Part shown: positions 5,735 to 11,083 of the stretch, in pieces
Layout: every line of letters begins with the position of its first letter
Numbering within the stretch: position 1 is the stretch's first letter
Source of the DNA: Gemmatimonadota bacterium
GTDB taxonomy: Bacteria; Gemmatimonadota; Gemmatimonadetes; Gemmatimonadales; GWC2-71-9
Reading direction: 5' to 3'
Assembly: GCA_003220955.1 (NCBI GenBank)
Contig: QHTW01000191.1
Location: forward strand, 1-11,083
DNA length: 11,083 nt
Notes under the pieces: model-generated
Databases searched by the model: none
What the model was told of the DNA's origin: nothing
What the model saw: the letters and a program-made list of their open reading frames with translations, nothing else
Made by a program: the position numbers and the translations under genes

Positions 5735-6538
5735 ATGACGCTCGTTTGGGGAATCCCGGCGCTCTACGTCATCCTATCGGTGGTGGTGTGGGCGATGCAG
5801 GAGAAGATCACGTTCCCGGCGCCGCGCGCACCGCTGCCAGATCCCATGCAGACCCTTGGATACGGCGAGCGGATCGAGTTGACCATGCACGATGGGACGA
5901 AGCTGGTAGGTTGGTATTTGCCGCCGCTTCGCCGCCCCTCGCCGCCTTCCGCCGCCCTCCTCTGGTTCTACGGCAACGGTGAAACGATCGGCGCCATCTG
6001 GCCGATCATCCGCGACTTCCGCCCGCCCCAGGCAGCACTGCTGGTGCTCGATTATCCCGGCTACGGGGCAAGCGGCGGACGCATCAGTGAAGCGGGGATC
6101 TACGAGGCAGCCGATCTTGCATACGATGCGCTGGTCCAGCGCCCCGACGTCGACCGCCGGCGCGTGTACGTGTACGGACGCTCGCTGGGCAGCGCAGTCG
6201 CCACGCATACCGCCGCCACTCATGACGTGGCCGGCCTGATTCTCGAATCCCCGTTCACGAGCGCGCGCGGCATGGCCGCCCGGCATTACCGCATCTTCCC
6301 GCGTTTCCTGGTTCGGCTGCGCCTCGACAACATCGGCGCGATGCGGCGCATTCACTGCCCTACACTCGTCTTCCACGGCACGGCCGACATGCTCGTCCCT
6401 ATCACGATGGGCCGGGACGTCGCCGCGGCGGCCGGTGGACCGGTAGAGTTCGTGATGATCGATGGAGCGGGGCACAACGACACGTACGACATGGGCGGGC
6501 AGGCGTACAGGCAAAAACTGGCGGCGTTCGTCAAATAA
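5735..6538 (+). CDS. Membrane-anchored alpha/beta hydrolase (Bem46/ABHD13-like)
   Basis: This is a complete 267-residue serine hydrolase. Residues 3-21 form an N-terminal membrane helix (LVWGIPALYVILSVVVWAM), so the catalytic domain is likely tethered to the inner membrane. FYGNGE (78-83) is the oxyanion-side motif that is FHGNAE in relatives. The nucleophile elbow is GRSLGS with Ser150, the acid is Asp218 in HGTADMLVP, and His247 lies in GAGHND; the triad is complete. The family acts on ester or thioester bonds in lipids and acylated proteins, and the substrate here is unknown. The ATG at 5735 is chosen because it directly precedes the membrane helix; an upstream GTG at 5699 lies within the divergent gene. 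Its end overlaps the next gene by 8 bases. Confidence 0.92.
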   Translation: MTLVWGIPALYVILSVVVWAMQEKITFPAPRAPLPDPMQTLGYGERIELTMHDGTKLVGWYLPPLRRPSPPSAALLWFYGNGETIGAIWPIIRDFRPPQAALLVLDYPGYGASGGRISEAGIYEAADLAYDALVQRPDVDRRRVYVYGRSLGSAVATHTAATHDVAGLILESPFTSARGMAARHYRIFPRFLVRLRLDNIGAMRRIHCPTLVFHGTADMLVPITMGRDVAAAAGGPVEFVMIDGAGHNDTYDMGGQAYRQKLAAFVK

Positions 6539-7373
6539 CGACGACGGGTTCCAGGCGGTCCCTTTCCTCCTCGAAGATACGCTGCGCCGCATCGAGCGCG
6601 CGGATCACGTTCGGCTGCTCGGGATCAGGAAACTTGCTGCTTGCCGCAACCCGGCCCGTCAGCTTCCGGACCGCGACGAGCGCGCGAGTGACTTCGCAAC
6701 GGCCGGCATCGGGGTCCGTATGGCCCGCGATCAGGAGCTCCTCGTACAACGGCAGGGCGGCGGGATCGCCGAGCACGTACAGCGACGCCAGGATCTTCGG
6801 CGCGAGGAAGCGCCGCAGCATTTCGTCGCCCCGGATCCGCTGGAATAACGCAATCACATCGAGCGCCTGGCCGGGATAGTAGCGCGCCGCTTCGACCGCG
6901 GCCGCGACGAACGCATGGTGCGCACCCGGCGTCTGCAGATATTTCGCGAAGAGCGGCCACGCTTCCTTCGGGTGGCGCTCGGCGAGCGCAAGAAACGCGA
7001 AATAGCGACGGCCGAGCGGGGCCTGCGTGTCGGCAATAACGGTACGCAGCCCCGCAACGCCCCAGCGCGCGCCGACCAGCGCGGCGGCTGCGGCATGTTG
7101 CCACCGCTCGAGCTCCGGCACGCGGAACGTCACGATGTGCGGATCGAGAAACGCGCGGCAGCGCTCCAGCACCGCGAGCAGCCGGCGATCGACTTCCGCC
7201 AGCGCCGGCTCGAGCGACTCGGTGTTCGCGCGGCGCGCGAGCGCGAGCGCCTCCCACCCCACCTGTCCGAGACTCAGCTCGCTCCAGGTTGCTTCCAATT
7301 CGGCGGCGTCGCGTGCGGCGAGCAGGCGCTCGAGTGCTGCCGCGAAGCCACAGAGCCGCCGAATCGCATCCAT
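6531..7373 (-). CDS. Hypothetical helical-repeat protein, 280 residues
   Basis: I do not recognise a named family. The protein is almost entirely helical, with no signal peptide or membrane segment. The middle and C-terminal parts (about 95-245) show successive pairs of helices of 30-40 residues, for example GRRYFAFLALAERHPKEAW, GQALDVIALFQRI, LAPKILASLYVLGDPAAL and CEVTRALVAVRKLTG, which resembles HEAT-like alpha-solenoids that serve as protein-binding scaffolds. The ATG at 7371-7373 is the first in the frame. It converges with the hydrolase gene and overlaps it by 8 bases at the stop codons, and diverges from the binding-protein gene, 65 bases away. A link to chemotaxis is possible only through that position. 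Confidence 0.78.
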   Translation of the reverse strand: MDAIRRLCGFAAALERLLAARDAAELEATWSELSLGQVGWEALALARRANTESLEPALAEVDRRLLAVLERCRAFLDPHIVTFRVPELERWQHAAAAALVGARWGVAGLRTVIADTQAPLGRRYFAFLALAERHPKEAWPLFAKYLQTPGAHHAFVAAAVEAARYYPGQALDVIALFQRIRGDEMLRRFLAPKILASLYVLGDPAALPLYEELLIAGHTDPDAGRCEVTRALVAVRKLTGRVAASSKFPDPEQPNVIRALDAAQRIFEEERDRLEPVVVI

Positions 7374-7400
7374 GCACGTAATGTGGAAAGCGCGTGGATA

Positions 7401-7429
7401 TTGCGCTATCCCATTCGCAGGCTTAACCT
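7401..7429 (+). promoter_or_regulatory. Weak promoter candidate for the binding protein-chemoreceptor operon
   Basis: TTGCGC (7401-7406) and TAACCT (7424-7429) are separated by 17 bases, and each matches its consensus at 3 of 6 positions. It is the best-placed pair in the 65-base gap between divergent genes. The ATG at 7439 has no Shine-Dalgarno sequence. Confidence 0.2.
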
Positions 7430-7438
7430 TGCCCGCTC

Positions 7439-8560
7439 ATGCGCTGGTGCCGGGCTTTTCTCGCCGCGACGCTCTCGGTTACCGCCTGCTCCGGTGCCAG
7501 CAGCCGTAGACCGATTGCTCTCGGACTCGCTGGACCCTTCTCCCAGCCGCGTGGCGTCTCCATGCGGCGCGCTGCTGAGCTGGCCGTCAAGGAAATCAAC
7601 GCGCGGGGGGGAATCGGCGGCCAGCCGCTGGCGCTGCGTATCATGGACGACAGCGGCCGCCCCGAAATCGCGATTCGCATCGCGCAGCAGCTTTCCGACG
7701 ATCCGTCGGTCGTCGCGGTCATTGGCCATCTCAACTCCAGCGCCGCCCTGGCCGCGGGACGGATCTACGGCGAGGCCCGTCGTCCGCTCGTGATGATCTC
7801 GCCCTCGGCGTCGAGTCCCGACTTGTCGGGAATTAATCCCTTCGTCTTCCGCGCATGTCCCAGCGACTTGAGCCACGGGGCGCAGCTCGCCCGCTACGCA
7901 CGCCGCATGCTGAACGCGCGTCGGGTCGGCGTGATTTACCTCGACGACGACTACGGCCGGGGCCTGCGCCTCAGCTTTGCGAACGAGTTCAGGCGGTTGG
8001 GTGGCAACGTGATCGAAGAGGACCCGATGCTCGCGACGACGCCGAGTCTCGAGCCGTACCTGTCCCGGCTGCAGCAGTCGGGTGGCGTCGATGCCCTCAT
8101 GCTCGCTACCGATCTTGGCGGTGCAATGATTGCGCTGCGGGAGATGGGGCGGGCCGGGGTCCACTGGACGACGCTTGGCGGCGACGCGCTCAGCGGCATA
8201 GAGAAGAACGGTCCGTTGGCCGAGGGCGTCCGGATGTCCGTCGCCTACCTCGTGGACCAGGCGGGGGACCGGAACGCGCAGTTCGTCGCGGCATACGCGC
8301 GCGCCTACCCGGGGGAGCGGCCGGACCATCGCGGCGCCACGACGTACGACATCGTCTACCTGCTCGCCAGCGCTCTGCGGGACGCCGGTCCCGATCGCCG
8401 GGCCGTTCGCGACCGCCTGGCGCGCGTCGGCAGCGATCTGCCGGCGTTCGAAGGCGTGACCGGCAGGATCGCGTTCGATACGCACGGCGACGTCCCGGCC
8501 AAGTCAGTCATCATCGGGACGGTGCGGGAGGGACACCTGATCCCGGAACCAGGCCAATGA
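7439..8560 (+). CDS. LivK-type periplasmic binding lipoprotein
   Basis: This 373-residue protein belongs to the type I periplasmic binding-protein family of branched-chain amino acid/amide transporters (Peripla_BP_6). The lipobox VTAC places the acylated Cys at residue 17, and Ser at +2 would allow transfer to the outer membrane in a Lol system. Family landmarks are GLAGPFSQPRG at the start of the first lobe, GGIGGQPLALRIMDDSG, VIGHLNSS, and, from the second lobe on, VGVIYLDDDYGRG and AATYD-like GATTYDIVYLLA. No permease or ATPase gene is adjacent. Instead the stop overlaps the start of a chemoreceptor (ATGA), so it probably presents a small ligand to that receptor. Ligand identity cannot be read from the sequence. 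Confidence 0.93.
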   Translation: MRWCRAFLAATLSVTACSGASSRRPIALGLAGPFSQPRGVSMRRAAELAVKEINARGGIGGQPLALRIMDDSGRPEIAIRIAQQLSDDPSVVAVIGHLNSSAALAAGRIYGEARRPLVMISPSASSPDLSGINPFVFRACPSDLSHGAQLARYARRMLNARRVGVIYLDDDYGRGLRLSFANEFRRLGGNVIEEDPMLATTPSLEPYLSRLQQSGGVDALMLATDLGGAMIALREMGRAGVHWTTLGGDALSGIEKNGPLAEGVRMSVAYLVDQAGDRNAQFVAAYARAYPGERPDHRGATTYDIVYLLASALRDAGPDRRAVRDRLARVGSDLPAFEGVTGRIAFDTHGDVPAKSVIIGTVREGHLIPEPGQ

Positions 8561-10227
8561 GCTCGGTCGACACGATCCGGTGGCGGATCATCCTGGGGCT
8601 CTCCGGCCTGCTCGCCGGGTTGGTAGTCGCAGCCGTGGTCGGCGTGACGGGGCTGGCGACGCTGCGGACGTCCCTGGCGCTCGAAATCGAGCATCTGCGC
8701 GCGTCGAGCGAGATCGGCAACGGCCTGGTCATCGCAGTGTTCGACGAGATCCGCGCGGCTGAGCAGGCGCGCGACCAGTTTCAGAGTGCGGCCGACACGG
8801 CCTTCAGTTACCAGAAGCGGCTCGACGCGCTTTCAGGCCTGAGCGAAGCCGAGCGCATCACCGTGAACCGCATCAAGCAACTGCAGTCGGAGATCCACGT
8901 CGCCTACTCCCTCGCGCATGCCGAAACCGACGTGGGCCACACGCGCGACGCGCAGGCGCTGATGGTCGGGGTACGCGCGCCGGTAACCGAATTGTCGCGG
9001 CTCGTGCGCGACCTCTCGGCGCGGCAGTCGGACAAGGCGGGCGCCGCGGGCGAACGGTTGGGGGCGCTCGCGCTCCAGCGCCAGATCGTGCTCTGGCTGG
9101 TCCTGATCGCCACCGCCATCATCGGCACCCTGGTCGGCATCTTCACGCTGCGGTGGGTAGAGGGCCCGCTCATCCGTCTGGTGACGGCGGCGGAGCGATT
9201 CGGCAGCGGCGATCTGCGTCCCGTGACGACGGGGCGAATGCCGCGCGAATTCCAGGTGCTCGCCGACGCCATGCGCCTCATGGGCGAGAAGCTGCGGGGC
9301 ATCGTCGCCGAAGTCGTCGGGGCGGCCGACAAGATCGCGGCCGCGGCGAGCGATCTCTCGGCGATCAGTGAAGAGCTGGCGGCGTCGTCGAGTCAGGTGT
9401 CCAGCGCCATGCTGGAGATCTCGAGCGGCGCGGAGAATCAGCGCAACGAGCTGAACGCCACCCAATCCGCATTGGAACAGCAACGGAAGACGACGGCGGA
9501 GATGGCCGACGCGGCGTCCCATGTCGCGCGGCTGGGCGAGGAAATCCGCACCGTGGCGGACCGCCATCGCAACGACATCGCGGCCGCGGGGAATACGCTC
9601 CTGGACGTCCGCGAAGTCGTGCGCACGACCGGCGCGGAGGTGACGCAGCTGGCCGAGCAGAGCACGGCCATCGACGATTTTGTGGACCTGATCAAGCGAA
9701 TCTCCTCGCAGACGAACCTGCTGGCGCTGAACGCGGCGATCGAAGCGGCACGCGCCGGCGAGCACGGGCGGGGCTTCGCCGTCGTCGCCGAGGAGGTGCG
9801 TCAGCTGGCGGACGAATCCTCGCGCGCCGCCGAGGACGTCGCGCGTACCACGCGCGTGATTCGCGAACAGGTCGAGGGGGTCACCGCCACCATGGCGGTC
9901 GGCCAGGCGAAGGTCCGCGGCATCGAATCGGTCGCCGAGGGCGCCGCCCGCGGGCTCACCGAAATCGTCGCGTCCATCGCGCAGGTCGAACAGGCCGCCG
10001 GGCGCGTGACGCGGGCGGCGCACGAGAATCGCGGCGTCACCGAGCAGCTGGGGGCGCAGGCGCAACACGTCGTCAGCCGGGCGGTCTCGCACGCGTCGAG
10101 CGCCGAGCAGGTCACGGCGGCGACGCAGCAACAAGGAGCGTCCACCCAGGAAATGGCAGCGGCCGCCGGAGAGCTGCTCCAGGCGGCCGAGAAACTGCGC
10201 GGGTTGGTCCGCGGCTTCCGGATCTAG
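8557..10227 (+). CDS. Methyl-accepting chemotaxis protein
   Basis: This is a full-length 556-residue transmembrane chemoreceptor. TM1 lies at about 11-33 and TM2 at 176-198, enclosing a roughly 140-residue helical periplasmic domain of the four-helix-bundle type. A HAMP domain follows (about 199-252), then a long coiled coil. The signalling hairpin tip is at 383-408, with QTNLLALNAAIEAARAGE and GRGFAVVAEEVR, the residues that bind CheA and CheW. There is no C-terminal CheR-docking pentapeptide; it ends in GFRI. The ATG overlaps the stop of the binding-protein gene by 4 bases and has no ribosome site of its own, so it is translationally coupled. No che genes are in the window. The small sensor domain may read the binding protein rather than a free ligand. 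Confidence 0.96.
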   Translation: MSSVDTIRWRIILGLSGLLAGLVVAAVVGVTGLATLRTSLALEIEHLRASSEIGNGLVIAVFDEIRAAEQARDQFQSAADTAFSYQKRLDALSGLSEAERITVNRIKQLQSEIHVAYSLAHAETDVGHTRDAQALMVGVRAPVTELSRLVRDLSARQSDKAGAAGERLGALALQRQIVLWLVLIATAIIGTLVGIFTLRWVEGPLIRLVTAAERFGSGDLRPVTTGRMPREFQVLADAMRLMGEKLRGIVAEVVGAADKIAAAASDLSAISEELAASSSQVSSAMLEISSGAENQRNELNATQSALEQQRKTTAEMADAASHVARLGEEIRTVADRHRNDIAAAGNTLLDVREVVRTTGAEVTQLAEQSTAIDDFVDLIKRISSQTNLLALNAAIEAARAGEHGRGFAVVAEEVRQLADESSRAAEDVARTTRVIREQVEGVTATMAVGQAKVRGIESVAEGAARGLTEIVASIAQVEQAAGRVTRAAHENRGVTEQLGAQAQHVVSRAVSHASSAEQVTAATQQQGASTQEMAAAAGELLQAAEKLRGLVRGFRI

Positions 10228-10523
10228 CGGTGGCTTTTCTTCTTCTTGGCCGGGGCCTTCTTCACAGCGACCGGCTTCTTCTTGCGCAGCCCCTCTTGCA
10301 CTTCCGCGAGTACGCGGTCCCCTTCGTCGGGCCCGATGAGCCCGCGCCGCACGGCGTAGCGGACCAGCTCTTCCGCATCTTCAGGCGTAAAGTCGGCCAA
10401 GCCGGCCGCGCTCCGCATCGCCTTGATGAGCGCGTCCGCCACCGGACTGCGCAAGACGCTGGCGATGCCGGGAAGGGCTTCGAGTAACGACGAGATTTGC
10501 GAACCACCGAGCTCTGCTGGCAT
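10224..10523 (-). CDS. Small protein with a Lys-rich tail, 99 residues
   Basis: I do not recognise a family. Residues 1-80 are acidic to neutral and helical, with segments SSLLEALPGIASVLRSP, DALIKAMRSAAGL and TPEDAEELVRYAVRRGLIG. The last 18-20 residues are dominated by Lys (KKKPVAVKKAP and AKKKKSHR), like the tails of histone-H1-like proteins, and could bind DNA or RNA. The ATG at 10521-10523 is preferred over the GTG at 10556 because the GTG lies inside the spacer of the likely promoter. Its stop shares the bases CTAG with the stop of the chemoreceptor gene. The DNA- or RNA-binding role is inferred from charge only. Confidence 0.75.
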   Translation of the reverse strand: MPAELGGSQISSLLEALPGIASVLRSPVADALIKAMRSAAGLADFTPEDAEELVRYAVRRGLIGPDEGDRVLAEVQEGLRKKKPVAVKKAPAKKKKSHR

Positions 10524-10547
10524 GACAGGGGCGGTTAAGGTGGCGGC

Positions 10548-10576
10548 AAGGTACACGACCCCCCCGAACCCGTCAA
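10548..10576 (-). promoter_or_regulatory. Promoter for the Lys-tail gene
   Basis: On the minus strand TTGACG (10576 down to 10571) and TACCTT (10553 down to 10548) are spaced by exactly 17 bases. The -35 matches 5 of 6 bases and the -10 matches 3 of 6. Transcription would begin near 10541, about 18 bases before the ATG at 10523. The same hexamer pair, TTGAC(A/G) with TACCTT, precedes the cold-shock leader. Confidence 0.4.
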
Positions 10577-10586
10577 GAATTGACGG
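10570..10586. promoter_or_regulatory. 17-bp palindrome between divergent genes
   Basis: CCGTCAA and TTGACGG flank GAA, a perfect dyad with 7-bp arms. The left arm contains the -35 hexamer of the minus-strand promoter, so a dimeric regulator bound here would compete with polymerase. It lies about 70 bases before the zinc-ribbon gene and might affect that gene as well. Confidence 0.35.
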
Positions 10587-10655
10587 TTACCGGCTTCCTT
10601 CGGGGAAGTGCGTCACGACCAGGGTAGTATAGATTTCACCCCGAGGGGAGTCGCC

Positions 10656-10922
10656 GTGGGCAGACGGGGGATCAAGGAGTATCGGGCGCCGGAAGCGTTG
10701 GCGCTGATCGCAGCAGACCGAGCGCATGAGCCACTAGTGTGCCCTTCGTGCGGGACTCGCACGATCCAACGTTCTCCGCGGCGCCGCGGCTTGCGACCCG
10801 GTGAGCTGTTCACGTCGGAACGGATCACACTCACGTGCGCGGCCTGTAGCCGCCACGCGTTCTACATCACGCGGGGGATGGAGCCGCCGCGCGACGCCAC
10901 CATGGATCCAAGGAGCATATGA
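10656..10922 (+). CDS. Small zinc-ribbon protein
   Basis: The 88-residue protein has two CxxC pairs, CPSC (Cys29, Cys32) and CAAC (Cys61, Cys64), separated by 28 residues. This is a zinc-ribbon arrangement. The linker is rich in Arg (SPRRRGLRPGE), which suggests nucleic-acid contact. It is preceded by IKEYRAPEALALI. The GTG at 10656 is chosen because GAGGGGAG (10643-10650) lies 5 bases upstream; an in-frame GTG at 10608 has no such site. It sits 12 bases before infA and probably shares its transcript. I do not recognise a named family. A role near translation or the ribosome is inferred only from the neighbour. Confidence 0.72.
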   Translation: MGRRGIKEYRAPEALALIAADRAHEPLVCPSCGTRTIQRSPRRRGLRPGELFTSERITLTCAACSRHAFYITRGMEPPRDATMDPRSI

Positions 10923-10934
10923 GGGAGAGTACCC

Positions 10935-11083
10935 GTGGCTGGTGACGCCATACAGATGATGGGGACCGTCACCGAAGTTCTGCCGAACACGACGTTCCGC
11001 GTAAAACTCGAAAATGGACATGAAGTCTTGGCGTACGTGAGCGGGAAGATGCGCAAGAATTACATTCGCATCTTGCAGGGCGA
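10935..11083 (+). CDS. infA: Translation initiation factor IF-1 (partial, runs off the window)
   Basis: The first 49 residues are present of a protein usually about 72 long. They show the IF-1 OB-fold sequence: GTVTEVLPNTTFRVKLENGH, then VLAYVSGKMRKN and YIRILQG. IF-1 binds the A site of the 30S subunit and helps IF-2 and IF-3 choose the initiator tRNA. The start is GTG at 10935-10937, preceded by GAGGGAGAG (10921-10929). The gene follows the zinc-ribbon gene by 12 bases, and a ribosomal protein cluster often follows infA, so the window probably ends at the edge of one. Identity is certain; the end is not seen. Confidence 0.96.
   Translation, partial: MAGDAIQMMGTVTEVLPNTTFRVKLENGHEVLAYVSGKMRKNYIRILQG

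Noticed and set aside
8833..10134. Minus-strand open frame of 433 codons
   Set aside because: It is an exact antisense shadow of the chemoreceptor gene, with Arg/Asp-rich composition and no motif.
10524..10556. GTG at 10556 as start of the Lys-tail gene
   Set aside because: It lies upstream of the predicted transcription start, has no ribosome site, and adds an 11-residue extension with no sign of conservation.

Overview
The window looks like a stretch of chromosome from a high-GC, Gram-negative-type bacterium, most likely a member of the Gemmatimonadota from soil or sediment. This is an inference. It rests on the GC-rich coding, a lipoprotein signal on a periplasmic binding protein, several lineage-style secreted hypothetical proteins (a small protein with the FAPGM/DPxDSARFYLSA pattern, and an Ig-like plus LVIVD-propeller protein), and compact gene packing. 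No phylogenetic test was possible.

Layout. Positions 1-526 hold no convincing gene; they are less GC-rich than the rest and carry several inverted repeats, one resembling an integron attC site. From 527 to 1710 two hypothetical genes diverge from one short promoter region. From 1744 to 3693 on the minus strand lies a secreted protein with three Ig-like domains followed by an LVIVD beta-propeller; one in-frame TGA splits it exactly in the first propeller strand. From 3694 to 4000 is a regulatory region that includes a good promoter and a complete terminator hairpin upstream of a cold-shock gene (4001-4201), which is itself followed by a strong intrinsic terminator. Then come a secreted hypothetical gene whose 3' end is disturbed by a 10-bp tandem duplication (4272-4791), an ADP-ribosylglycohydrolase family gene on the minus strand (4788-5711), a membrane-anchored alpha/beta hydrolase diverging from it (5735-6538), and a helical-repeat hypothetical gene on the minus strand (6531-7373).

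The most system-like element is the pair at 7439-10227: a lipoprotein of the branched-chain amino acid (LivK-type) binding-protein family and a full methyl-accepting chemotaxis protein, overlapping by ATGA. No permease or ATPase gene is next to it. The simplest reading is a dedicated ligand-binding protein feeding a chemoreceptor. Beyond it are a small Lys-tailed protein on the minus strand (10224-10523) that shares its stop codon bases with the chemoreceptor, a small zinc-ribbon gene (10656-10922), and the start of infA (IF-1), which runs off the window.

Three convergent gene pairs overlap at their stop codons. Several genes lack a Shine-Dalgarno sequence and have a -10-like hexamer 6-7 bases before the start codon, which suggests leaderless transcripts.
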